Below, in pieces: positions 51,553 through 59,309 of a DNA stretch of 64,000 nucleotides (within the stretch, counting starts at the first letter, position 1; the number at the start of each line of letters is the position of its first letter). A model generated the notes under the pieces. The model did no database searches. It saw nothing but the letters and a program-made list of their open reading frames with translations, and was not told where the DNA came from. Position numbers and translations under genes: made by a program. The stretch is from positions 17,439 to 81,438 of the forward strand of contig DAOUHB010000097.1 of NCBI GenBank assembly GCA_034428935.1, read 5' to 3'. The DNA comes from JAAYZQ01 sp034428935. Lineage in GTDB: Bacteria > Chloroflexota > Anaerolineae > JAAYZQ01.

Positions 51553-54327
51553 TCAGCCTAGACGGGTCACGACGGGCAAAAAGAGCCTGGGAGGTCCCTC
51601 TGGCGGGGGAATCACCAACACCGCGTGCTCCACGTTGTTCTGCTCATATTCCTCCGGGTAGCGGCCCCAGTAGGGGTAATATTCATCCCCGTCGAAGGAC
51701 ATGTCTGCCTGGACATAGACATCGTAGATGCCGCTCGCCGGAAATACCGGATCCCACTCCAGTCCCTCAAAGCGCAACTCTGTGCTGGCGCCGGGCGCCA
51801 GGCTGGGCACGTAGGCGAGATAGTGCCGGCGTGGCGTTGTGCAGGCGGCGTCCAGGCAGTAGCCGCCGATATGGTCGTATGCCCCCAGGGGTGGAACCGA
51901 GGGCTGGGGCTTGATGTAGAGCGAGACCCAGAAGTACTCACCGGCAGCCGCGGCTCCCCGGTTGGTGACCGTGGCATAAAACGTGATCTCCTGGTCGGGG
52001 CCCGGTTCCTCTGGGATCCAACGTATATCGTCAACGCTGAAATCGACCAGGGCGACTCCATCATAGACGACCATGTGGGTTACCACGTCCGTGACGGGGT
52101 GAGTCATTTTGTTGTGTCCCAGGTCCACCTGGTTGCTGACGATCCAATGATTCGGCAGCCCATCCGCCACCTCGACGACAACCTGGACCTCGCCGCGAGC
52201 TCCCGCCGCCACGTCGCCCAACTGCCAGATCGAGTTCGACGGATCGCTCGCCTCTGGCATGGTGCTCACGACTTTGTAGCTGCCGTGCAGGTCGTACGTG
52301 TCGGTTAGCACAGCATTCTCGGCCAGGAAGATGCTTGGATTGCTATAGGTTATGGTATAGATGATCTGCGACCCGGGCGCGACGTGGCTGCCGTGTGGTG
52401 GGCTGGCGGTCTTTTGCACCTCCAGCTCCGGGATCGGGAGCCTGGCCTCGTGGGTGACCACGTTGCTGAAGCGGCCGGGCCCGTCTTCACTGTAAACCTC
52501 CCCCTGGTTTGAGAGCAGGACTGGTTCGTTATAGGTGTCTGCCACCATGGCCGAAAAGCTGACCTGGCCAGAGTCACCTGGCGCCAGTGTGCCCAGCTCC
52601 CAACGGAGGAGAGGTGCGCTGCTGTCATTGGCGCCCGGCCCCTGGATGCTGTTTGGCACGTAGACCATGTGGTCGGGCACCGTATCGAGCAGGTAGGCAT
52701 TGGTGGCGGTGATGCTGTACGTGCTGCAGGTGTACGTCAGCGTGTAGTCTACGATATCGCCCGGGTAGACAATGCTGCCCGATGGTGGGTCCCCCCTCTT
52801 GTCTATTTTGACGTCATAAACTGGTGGCACGTACAACAACTGAACGGCGTTCAGGATGGGCGTTTGAGAAGGTTCGGAAGTGCTAAAACTAACTCTATAC
52901 TCGACATAACGTGCCGAACCTTCCAGCGTTTGCGTCGTGGTCACGGTGCCGGGTGTCGCCAGCGAAGAATACGGGCCGATCCAATCAGACCATTCCTCCG
53001 TGGTATAATTGCGGGTGCGATACTGGATGGTAATGGCCGTGGCCGACGGATCTTCCATTGTGGTATTCCACCGCAACTCGCGCAGCTTGCTTTTCCTTCC
53101 CAGGTCGATCACCGCCGATGTAAAGATGCCATTGGGGGCATAGCTCACCCCCGCCCCGGCTGTCGCTCCCCGGTTGATGGAACGGATCGGCTGGGAGCCA
53201 TCGTGGCCATTGATCACGTACAGCCAGCCATTGTCGCTGCACACCACGGCGTGGTAGAACCTCGCTGGGTCGATGAGGCTCGTATCGACCCAGGCACCCA
53301 CAGTGCCGTCGTCGTTGAGCATGGCAGTACCGACATAGTCGGAGGGAAAGAGGCTCCCGTCCTTGGCGCCGCCAGTGGTATACAGGAAGCCGCTGAAGGA
53401 GAGGCCGGCCCCTCCATACAGGTTGTGTCTCATGTCGGTGGCCGGGACCCAATTGCTGATGTTGCCGTCTGCATCGGGGACGGCATAGTTCGTATACGGT
53501 GAGTATTCTTCATCGGGGTGCCTGCCGCCCATCACATAGATCGTGTCAGAATACGCGGCCGTCATGTGAGCAAAGGTTTCGTGGACAAAGCTTGTTGTTG
53601 GAGTCCAGTTGACGATGTCTCCTGTCGCTGCGTCGGGCTTGGCAGAGTAGACTTCGGCCCGGAGCTGACTGTTGTTGTCTCGGCCACCGATGACGTAAAT
53701 CCGGCCATCCAGCACCGCGGCTTGCAGAAGCTCCAGGGCGACGGGCAGTGGAGCGGTGGTGGTCTGCCAGGCATTCTCTAGCGTGCCGTCATCATTGATG
53801 CGCGTAAAGGAAACCGTGTCATAGGGGATGTCATCGTACCCCACGCCACCGAGGACGTATACACGATCATTGACCACGACGCTAGCGTGAGAATGGAGCC
53901 CGGTAGGATACTGGGTAGCCGGGAGATCGGCCGTCGCCTGCCAATCGGCCAGGTCGTGGGTAAAGGGGTTGATAGTGGTGTAATATACCTTCTTGCTGAT
54001 CGTATCGCCCAGTCCAAGGCCGCCCAGAACCAGGATGTGCCCGTTGTGATGCACAGCCGTGTGGTTGGACAGCGCGGGAAGACCGGTAGTAATCGTGTCT
54101 GTATTCCAGTCGCCGGCAATGCCGACGACCAGCAGTTGGACTTCGCCATCGTCCATGCGGGTCAGGCCCGTGTGGTGAAATCGTCCGGCGTTAAAGTGCT
54201 CGAGGAGGGTTTCGGTATGGGTCACGACGACTTCCTGCGCGGCAGTCTGCGCGGCGAACAGCGCGCAGGCGGCCAGGAGCAGGAACAGGAATACGAACCC
54301 GATGCCTAGAATTCTACCGCGTTCCAT
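51553..54327 (-). CDS. Large secreted Kelch-DUF11-CARDB surface protein
   Basis: 924 aa. After a signal segment (FVFLFLLLAACALFAA), about six Kelch-like repeats (residues ~60-400) end in glycine pairs: NGHILVLGG, NDRVYVLGGVG, DGRIYVIGG, SDTIYVMGG, FLYTTGGAK, WLYVINGHDG. They should fold as a six-bladed propeller. Two DUF11 repeats (VYPGDIVDYTLTYT, VAPGSQIIYTITYSNP) and a C-terminal CARDB-like domain (PGPDQEITFYATVTNRGAAAAGEYF) follow. No C-terminal anchor is seen. It sits between tadG and the Tad machinery, so a pilus-associated or surface adhesin role is plausible. Confidence 0.82.
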   Translation of the reverse strand: MERGRILGIGFVFLFLLLAACALFAAQTAAQEVVVTHTETLLEHFNAGRFHHTGLTRMDDGEVQLLVVGIAGDWNTDTITTGLPALSNHTAVHHNGHILVLGGLGLGDTISKKVYYTTINPFTHDLADWQATADLPATQYPTGLHSHASVVVNDRVYVLGGVGYDDIPYDTVSFTRINDDGTLENAWQTTTAPLPVALELLQAAVLDGRIYVIGGRDNNSQLRAEVYSAKPDAATGDIVNWTPTTSFVHETFAHMTAAYSDTIYVMGGRHPDEEYSPYTNYAVPDADGNISNWVPATDMRHNLYGGAGLSFSGFLYTTGGAKDGSLFPSDYVGTAMLNDDGTVGAWVDTSLIDPARFYHAVVCSDNGWLYVINGHDGSQPIRSINRGATAGAGVSYAPNGIFTSAVIDLGRKSKLRELRWNTTMEDPSATAITIQYRTRNYTTEEWSDWIGPYSSLATPGTVTTTQTLEGSARYVEYRVSFSTSEPSQTPILNAVQLLYVPPVYDVKIDKRGDPPSGSIVYPGDIVDYTLTYTCSTYSITATNAYLLDTVPDHMVYVPNSIQGPGANDSSAPLLRWELGTLAPGDSGQVSFSAMVADTYNEPVLLSNQGEVYSEDGPGRFSNVVTHEARLPIPELEVQKTASPPHGSHVAPGSQIIYTITYSNPSIFLAENAVLTDTYDLHGSYKVVSTMPEASDPSNSIWQLGDVAAGARGEVQVVVEVADGLPNHWIVSNQVDLGHNKMTHPVTDVVTHMVVYDGVALVDFSVDDIRWIPEEPGPDQEITFYATVTNRGAAAAGEYFWVSLYIKPQPSVPPLGAYDHIGGYCLDAACTTPRRHYLAYVPSLAPGASTELRFEGLEWDPVFPASGIYDVYVQADMSFDGDEYYPYWGRYPEEYEQNNVEHAVLVIPPPEGPPRLFLPVVTRLG

Positions 54328-54363
54328 GCTCTTTCCTCTCCATTGAGCCCATTATGGTAGAAT

Positions 54364-54414
54364 AAGCGCAGGACACACCCATCGGCGCAGAGCGCCCAGG
54401 TGTGTCCTGCGCTT
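54364..54414 (-). terminator. Long hairpin between tadG and the Kelch gene
   Basis: A perfect 16-bp stem (54364-54379 and 54399-54414) with an inner GGCGC/GCGCC stem in the 19-nt loop. On the minus strand it is followed by ATTCTACC, not a strong T-run, so it may attenuate rather than fully stop transcription. Confidence 0.6.
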
Positions 54415-54440
54415 GCGGATAGGGATGGGCACACGACCGA

Positions 54441-55877
54441 CTACTTGGTCATTTGTGGTGCCGAGACCCCATAATCGTCGCAGTCTCCCGCCAGGGCGTC
54501 AGCCGTCACCCACTCGATGAAAACGCCGGCAATCTGGTTGCCCTTTTGGCTGTTCCACTCCGGGCAGTTTAAGGGTTTTCCGTTCCACGTAGTCAACGGT
54601 GAGCGCATATTGCCGCTGTTGCCTTCTCCCGCCCCCTTGTTGGCGCCACTTGAGAGATCGTACCCCACCGGCTGGAACCGAGCAAAGCCGACCACGTGAT
54701 AGCCGAATCCTTTGGGTCCCGCCCCCGCAACGTGACCACATTCGCCACCTTTTCCCCACGGCTCGCCAAAGACGTCGTAGATGATGATGGTGAAGGATTC
54801 GAGATTGTCGATGTACCAGTCCAACTCATGCCGGACGTCGTGGGCGTTCTTGACGCCGGGCACGCCGGCCACCCAACTACCCACATCCACCATACCACTG
54901 TCGCACAACCCACCTTGCCAGAGATGATACTCAAGGCAAGGTGTGCTGCAATCGTTGGGCAGGCTTTGCTGGGGCCACTCGTCCGGCGGGTCCACGTCCT
55001 GACAGGGGTGTCCGTTCCAGGACCAGTTGAGCCAGCCAAAGTTGCCACCGGTGTGAATCTGCGTGGTCGTCCCTGGCTCGCCGCAGGTACCCACACCGCA
55101 GTCGGCATCCGAGCTGCACGAGCGACTGGACTTATTGGAGCACTTGCCATTTTGCTTGCAGGTTCCAAAATTGCAGTCCTCAGCCGAGTCACATTCAACG
55201 GTTTCATCGTTGGAACACACCTGACCGCTGGGCGTGGTGTTCCCCCCGGTGATCTTGGCGCCATCCCAGATCTCGTAACACTGGCCGTACTGAAAATCTT
55301 CCCACAAGGTGGCGATGGGCGCCAGGCACCCGGCAGAACAGACGCCCTGGTTGAGTAGCACGGCCGCCTCGGCGTTGATCGTCAGGCCAGTCAGGCCCAG
55401 GACGCCGCCAAAGAAGCTTGGCGCCAGCGAGTTGACAACGACCTCAACCCCACGGGCATCCGGGTGGATTTCCCGCCGAGCGCCGATGACGATGGCTACG
55501 AATTCGCCCTGGGCGTTCTCGCCGCCCAGGCGGCTGCCGTCCGCAGCCAGGTAGTAACCGACCACGTTGTCGTTGACGTGGTCTCTTTCGTCCGTATCCT
55601 CGATGCCGTTCTGTTCGGCAAAGCTGTTCATGGCGCTCAAGATCGAGTTCTCACTGGCGCCGGCCGGTATCTTGCCGTTGTTGTCGTTGAGAATACCGGC
55701 CAATTCCCGGGCACCGGCCAGGGCAGCAGCGTCGGCGGCGTTCTGATCCGTGCGGCGGTGCACGTAGGCGTTGCCGATATCGACGGCGAGCACCACAAAC
55801 ACAAAGATGACCACAATGGCGATGGTCACGAGGACCAGGGACTGGCCCTCCTCTTTACGCTCGATATGGGTTCGCAT
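54441..55877 (-). CDS. tadG: TadG-like pilus-associated protein with cysteine-rich insert
   Basis: 478 aa. The N-terminus EGQSLVLVTIAIVVIFVFVVLAVDIGNAYVHRRTDQNAADAAALAGA-type motif is the TadG/pilin-like segment. A cysteine-rich block (residues 221-265) has eight Cys in 45 residues with a C-x5-DC-x4-C spacing seen twice. The C-terminal half is globular and has further paired cysteines. The start MRTHIERK follows GGAGAAGG. It lies just downstream of two TadE-type genes. Confidence 0.82.
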   Translation of the reverse strand: MRTHIERKEEGQSLVLVTIAIVVIFVFVVLAVDIGNAYVHRRTDQNAADAAALAGARELAGILNDNNGKIPAGASENSILSAMNSFAEQNGIEDTDERDHVNDNVVGYYLAADGSRLGGENAQGEFVAIVIGARREIHPDARGVEVVVNSLAPSFFGGVLGLTGLTINAEAAVLLNQGVCSAGCLAPIATLWEDFQYGQCYEIWDGAKITGGNTTPSGQVCSNDETVECDSAEDCNFGTCKQNGKCSNKSSRSCSSDADCGVGTCGEPGTTTQIHTGGNFGWLNWSWNGHPCQDVDPPDEWPQQSLPNDCSTPCLEYHLWQGGLCDSGMVDVGSWVAGVPGVKNAHDVRHELDWYIDNLESFTIIIYDVFGEPWGKGGECGHVAGAGPKGFGYHVVGFARFQPVGYDLSSGANKGAGEGNSGNMRSPLTTWNGKPLNCPEWNSQKGNQIAGVFIEWVTADALAGDCDDYGVSAPQMTK

Positions 55878-55897
55878 GGGCCCTTCTCCTCTGCTGC

Positions 55898-56317
55898 TCA
55901 CTCAAAGTGCATGGTTGCCCGCGCTTCCAACGGCAGGGCGGGCAGGATCGGCGTCCAGACGTCAAGGACGGTGGTGGCGACTACCTCGATGCGGCAGTGG
56001 TGTGGGAGAGTGCAGCCGGGCGGCTCTGCCTCGAGATCGTCGCCGCCTGGATAGTTGATCTGGATGTCGGCCTCGCCGCCAATAATGAAGAGCATCGCTC
56101 GTGCGCGGGCCTCGATATCCGCGTCCTGGTTGGGGTGAATGATGCCATATCGGGCGCCCTCGCGGACCCCGTTGGACATTGTGGCATAGGCGAAAAAGAG
56201 GCGGCCGAAATCAATGATGGCAAAGATCAACATGAACAGCAGAACCGCCACCAGGGAGAACTCCAGGAGTCCCTGTCCCTCTTCTTTCTTGGAGCCTTTT
56301 GCAGCCCGCTTGAACAT
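55898..56317 (-). CDS. tadE: TadE-like pseudopilin
   Basis: 139 aa. EEGQGLLEFSLVAVLLFMLIFAIIDFGRLFFAYATMSNGVREGARYG is the TadE domain: a pre-pilin-like cleavage site, one hydrophobic helix and the conserved REGARY. It is a minor pseudopilin of the Flp pilus. It follows its paralogue directly (2 bp gap) in the same operon. Confidence 0.93.
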   Translation of the reverse strand: MFKRAAKGSKKEEGQGLLEFSLVAVLLFMLIFAIIDFGRLFFAYATMSNGVREGARYGIIHPNQDADIEARARAMLFIIGGEADIQINYPGGDDLEAEPPGCTLPHHCRIEVVATTVLDVWTPILPALPLEARATMHFE

Positions 56318-56319
56318 GT

Positions 56320-56790
56320 TCAGCGCCCCCCGTAGACGGGCATTACGGCTACTTTTCGGATGCGGATGGTATCCAGGCGCACGATGCCGCCGAACCAGGT
56401 TGGGAAATCGTAGGTTACGGTGACGGTTACCGAGTCCTCCGTGATGTTCACCTGAACCTGGTTCTCAAGGTCGTCGCCAAAATTGGACATCGTCGTGATG
56501 TTGGTGCCCGAACCCCGAATCTGGTCTCTTACCAGGCCCTGGACGTCGTTCACGGTCAGGCTCTTCTCGACGGAGGCGTGGCGTGCTCCCTCTCGGGCTG
56601 CGTTGGTGACGATGATGAGGGCGTCGATGGCGCGTCCGAAATCGACGATGGCCAGCAGCATCATGAGAAGAATGGGGAAGGTCAGGGCGAACTCGAGGAG
56701 ACTCTGGCCCTCTTCTTGCCCGGCACTGGAGAGGCCTGCCGGGCGCCTTGCCTCAGGTCGTTGCCCTCGTGAGATTTTTAGTGCTTTCAT
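56320..56790 (-). CDS. tadF: TadE/TadF-like pseudopilin
   Basis: 156 aa. EEGQSLLEFALTFPILLMMLLAIVDFGRAIDALIIVTNAAREGARHA is a TadE-type domain, with a longer basic N-terminus than TadE. The C-terminal half is beta-rich (ENQVQVNITEDSVTVTVTYDF). Start MKALKISRG is preferred over ATG 56805. It leads the tadF-tadE-tadG operon behind a promoter that carries the shared palindrome. Confidence 0.9.
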   Translation of the reverse strand: MKALKISRGQRPEARRPAGLSSAGQEEGQSLLEFALTFPILLMMLLAIVDFGRAIDALIIVTNAAREGARHASVEKSLTVNDVQGLVRDQIRGSGTNITTMSNFGDDLENQVQVNITEDSVTVTVTYDFPTWFGGIVRLDTIRIRKVAVMPVYGGR

Positions 56791-56855
56791 GGCGTTTTTC
56801 CTCATTCCCCAGCCGCTCCGTTAAAAGCGGAGCATCTGCCATCCGATCCAGGCTA

Positions 56856-56884
56856 ATTATACGCCACTTGACGAGGAATGACAA
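56856..56884 (-). promoter_or_regulatory. Promoter of the tadF-tadE-tadG operon
   Basis: Minus strand TTGTCA (56879-56884), 17-bp spacer, perfect TATAAT (56856-56861). Confidence 0.85.
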
Positions 56885-56900
56885 TAGTATCTTGGTACTA
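56885..56900. promoter_or_regulatory. Palindromic operator at the tadF promoter
   Basis: TAGTACCAAGATACTA on the minus strand, directly against the -35 box. The arms TAGTA/TACTA match the site at the flp promoter, which sits in the identical position. Confidence 0.75.
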
Positions 56901-56926
56901 AGAAGCAAGACCGGGGCCCAATACGA

Positions 56927-56954
56927 GTAGAGCCCCACCGAAGTGGGGCTCTAC
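56927..56954 (-). terminator. Hairpin after the flp gene
   Basis: A perfect 12-bp stem GTAGAGCCCCAC/GTGGGGCTCTAC (56927-56938, 56943-56954), loop CGAA, 30 bp past the flp stop. No T-run follows, so it may be an mRNA-stabilising 3' hairpin for the abundant pilin message. Confidence 0.65.
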
Positions 56955-56984
56955 GTGTCGCCAACAGAGTCGATTGGCCCGCTC

Positions 56985-57131
56985 CTAGAAGCTCTCCATG
57001 ATCGTACTGAAGACGTCCGCGATGGCGGGACCCAGCAGCGTCAGGACAGCAATCACCACAACAGCCACGAGAACGAGAATCAAAGCATACTCAACCAACC
57101 CCTGTCCTTCTTCGTTGGGCAGAAACAGCAT
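56985..57131 (-). CDS. flp: Flp-type major pilin
   Basis: 48 aa: a short basic-free leader (MLFLPNEEG), then QGLVEYALILVLVAVVVIAV and a short tail. The G followed by four residues and EY is the Flp cleavage pattern. Processing after Gly9 would leave a 39-aa mature pilin. It is the main filament subunit of the Tad pilus. A GGGGGGTGA Shine-Dalgarno precedes the ATG and a near-consensus promoter lies 50 bp upstream. Confidence 0.93.
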   Translation of the reverse strand: MLFLPNEEGQGLVEYALILVLVAVVVIAVLTLLGPAIADVFSTIMESF

Positions 57132-57180
57132 CCGGCTCACCCCCCTTCGGAACAAGATTTGTAGCTGTGCTACGACTCAG

Positions 57181-57209
57181 ATTATAGTGGATCGGGCGAT
57201 TTTTGGCAA
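57181..57209 (-). promoter_or_regulatory. Promoter of the flp pilin gene
   Basis: Minus strand TTGCCA (57204-57209), 17-bp spacer, perfect TATAAT (57181-57186). Start near 57174. Confidence 0.85.
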
Positions 57210-57225
57210 TAGTACTCTTGTACTA
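57210..57225. promoter_or_regulatory. Palindromic operator at the flp promoter
   Basis: TAGTACAAGAGTACTA on the minus strand, abutting the -35 box exactly as at the tadF promoter. The arms AGTAC/GTACT form a good inverted repeat. Confidence 0.75.
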
Positions 57226-57374
57226 CACCCTGTTTTTGCAGCAAATCTCTGCATGTGATAGAAACCTTGCGAGCTCCCGATCCGATAGGTCAATCGAAAA
57301 TGCCGGCCCCTGCGGACGATTTCGGCCGCGACGCCCGCAGCCGGGATGGAGAGGGGGCACGCGCGTTTCCGGAC

Positions 57375-58448
57375 TCAGTGCTGGGCGACAGGCAGCTCGA
57401 TTCGCACTTTGGTTCCGCGCCCGATCCGGCTTTCGATCTGGACCTTGCCGCCCAGCATCTCGGCACGCTCGTGGATCGTCGCCAGGCCCAGCCCTCGGCG
57501 CTGCTGCATAGTGCTCTGCAGCTCGGTGGCGTCAAAGCCACTACCGTCATCTTCGACGCTCACCACAACGTGGGTGTCCTCGAAATCGAGGGTCACCTGG
57601 ACGTGCGTGGCGTGGGCGTGGACCTGCACGTTGTTCAACAGTTCCTGGACCATGCGGAAGAGGGTTACTTCGGTGTAGGAGGGAAGGCGCGTTTCACGCC
57701 CGACGATGGTAAAGTTGGCCGTGAGCTTGGACTTTTCCTCGAAATCCTGCACGTACTGCTTCAGCGTCGGCACGAGCCCCAGGTCGTCGAGCATCATCGG
57801 CCGCAGCGTGAGGATGAAATCCCGGATCTTCTGAAACGTGCTGTTTACGGCGGTCTTCAGGTTGCCCAGCTCGACGCGGGCCTGGATGGGATCCGTATCA
57901 AAGAGCCGCTCGCAGATTTCAGCCTGGAGGATGAGGTTGGTCAGCGATTGGGCAGGCCCGTCGTGGATCTGCCTGGCCAGCCTCTGTCGCTCGTTCTCCT
58001 GGGCTTCGATGATTCGCACGATGTCGCTCTGGCTGCCAGGCGCACCGCTGGGATGGCGGCCGGCTGCGTCGGCAGGGATGATCGTCTTGCTCAACTCGAC
58101 GATGCGCAACAGGCGCTGGCTCTGGCGCTCCAGGTTCTGCTGGCGGTTCTGGAACTGCTCCAATTGACTGCGCATCATGAAGAGGCGCATCTGCGCTTCG
58201 TGGGCCCCGGCATAGATCTCTTTGATGTCCTCGCGGGGCATCGTGTCGATGTTTATCTCCATTTGCCGCACGCGGTTGGCGATTTGCGTGTTGCGCTGGG
58301 CAAGTTTTTCCACCTCCGACGTGCTCTGGCGGATCAGAACGTCGATCTCTTTCATCTCCTTCTGGATCTGGTCGTATTCCCGGTGGCTCTCCTGGACGAG
58401 GGTCTTGAGTTGATCGGTTCCCGAAACAGCAGCGTTGTCGGCAGACAT
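57375..58448 (-). CDS. DegS-like cytoplasmic sensor histidine kinase
   Basis: 357 aa, no membrane helix. Residues ~10-125 are predicted coiled coil, as in the DegS sensor domain. His phosphorylation motif AQENERQRLARQIHDGPAQ gives His162. The ATPase part shows EVTLFRMVQELLNNVQVHAHA (N-box) and VEDDGSGFD, GLGLATIHERAEMLGG. Such kinases sense cytoplasmic signals and phosphorylate NarL/DegU-type regulators. The regulator gene lies 99 bp upstream on the same strand and the pilin gene 240 bp downstream. Confidence 0.93.
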   Translation of the reverse strand: MSADNAAVSGTDQLKTLVQESHREYDQIQKEMKEIDVLIRQSTSEVEKLAQRNTQIANRVRQMEINIDTMPREDIKEIYAGAHEAQMRLFMMRSQLEQFQNRQQNLERQSQRLLRIVELSKTIIPADAAGRHPSGAPGSQSDIVRIIEAQENERQRLARQIHDGPAQSLTNLILQAEICERLFDTDPIQARVELGNLKTAVNSTFQKIRDFILTLRPMMLDDLGLVPTLKQYVQDFEEKSKLTANFTIVGRETRLPSYTEVTLFRMVQELLNNVQVHAHATHVQVTLDFEDTHVVVSVEDDGSGFDATELQSTMQQRRGLGLATIHERAEMLGGKVQIESRIGRGTKVRIELPVAQH

Positions 58449-58547
58449 TCCTTCTATCCTCTCTCTTCCTGTGGCTCGATGCTTGCTGTCCGGGACAGAC
58501 GGTCAGTCTGTCCAACGTTTGTAGCAAGGCGGGCCACCAGCCTGCCC

Positions 58548-59234
58548 TTACAGATCTTGTAGCCGGATCCAGCCGCGGCGGAGTGCGTAAATGGCCGCCT
58601 GGGTGCGATCGTTTACTGCCAGCTTGCGCAGAATGCTGGTCATGTGGTTCTTGACCGTCTGGCGGCTGATACCCAGGTCAAAGGCGATCTCCTTGTTGCT
58701 CTTGCCTTGGGCGATGAACTGCAAGATCTCCATCTCTCGCGGTGAGAGGGGCACCAGCAGGTTACCCATCTCGTCGTCCGAGTCCAGGCCCAGACCCTCA
58801 AACTGCTCCAGCAGCCAGGCTCCCACCTGTGGTTTTTCGAGCACCCTGTCCTCGACGACGTAGCTGCCCTGGTGCACGAGGCGAATCGCCTCGATGAGGC
58901 GCCGCGGACTGACGTCCTTGGGAAAATAGGCCGAGGCCCCTGCCCGGATGGCGTGAAAGACCTGCTGATCGTCGTGATAAGCGGTCAGCATGATAATGTT
59001 AATGTCGAGAAGGGAATCCTTCAGTGCGCGGGCAACTTGCAGGCCGTTCATGCCCGGCAGGTTAATGTCCAGGAGCATCACGTGGGGCACGAGTTGTTTG
59101 GCCATGCGCAGGGCTTCAAGGCCGTCGGCAACTTCGACAATAACGTCGAGGTCGTCTTCGTCCTCAAGAACCCGTCGCAGGCCCTGGCGAAAGACCGGGT
59201 GGTCGTCCACCAGCATGACCGTGATCCTGTGCAT
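58548..59234 (-). CDS. NarL/DegU-family response regulator
   Basis: 228 aa. Receiver domain with Asp10/Asp11 and phosphoacceptor Asp56 (LLDINLP). C-terminal LuxR helix-turn-helix LSPREMEILQFIAQGKSNKEIAFDLGISRQTVKNHM. The start MHRITVMLVDD follows GGAAGG. It precedes the DegS-like kinase in one operon and is the nearest candidate to bind the shared palindromes at the pilin promoters. Confidence 0.94.
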   Translation of the reverse strand: MHRITVMLVDDHPVFRQGLRRVLEDEDDLDVIVEVADGLEALRMAKQLVPHVMLLDINLPGMNGLQVARALKDSLLDINIIMLTAYHDDQQVFHAIRAGASAYFPKDVSPRRLIEAIRLVHQGSYVVEDRVLEKPQVGAWLLEQFEGLGLDSDDEMGNLLVPLSPREMEILQFIAQGKSNKEIAFDLGISRQTVKNHMTSILRKLAVNDRTQAAIYALRRGWIRLQDL

Positions 59235-59280
59235 GTGTTCCTTCCTACGCATACGCCGCGTGAAGTGGGTCAACGGCCCC

Positions 59281-59309
59281 AGTATACCACACAATGCTCC
59301 GGGCTACAA
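59281..59309 (-). promoter_or_regulatory. Promoter of the two-component operon
   Basis: Minus strand TTGTAG (59304-59309), 17-bp spacer, TATACT (59281-59286). The -35 overlaps the end of the upstream glycosyltransferase gene. Confidence 0.65.

Noticed and set aside
58493..58513. Hairpin GGACAGAC/GTCTGTCC between regulator and kinase genes as a terminator
   Set aside because: Only 8 bp with no T-run; the two genes are best read as one operon.
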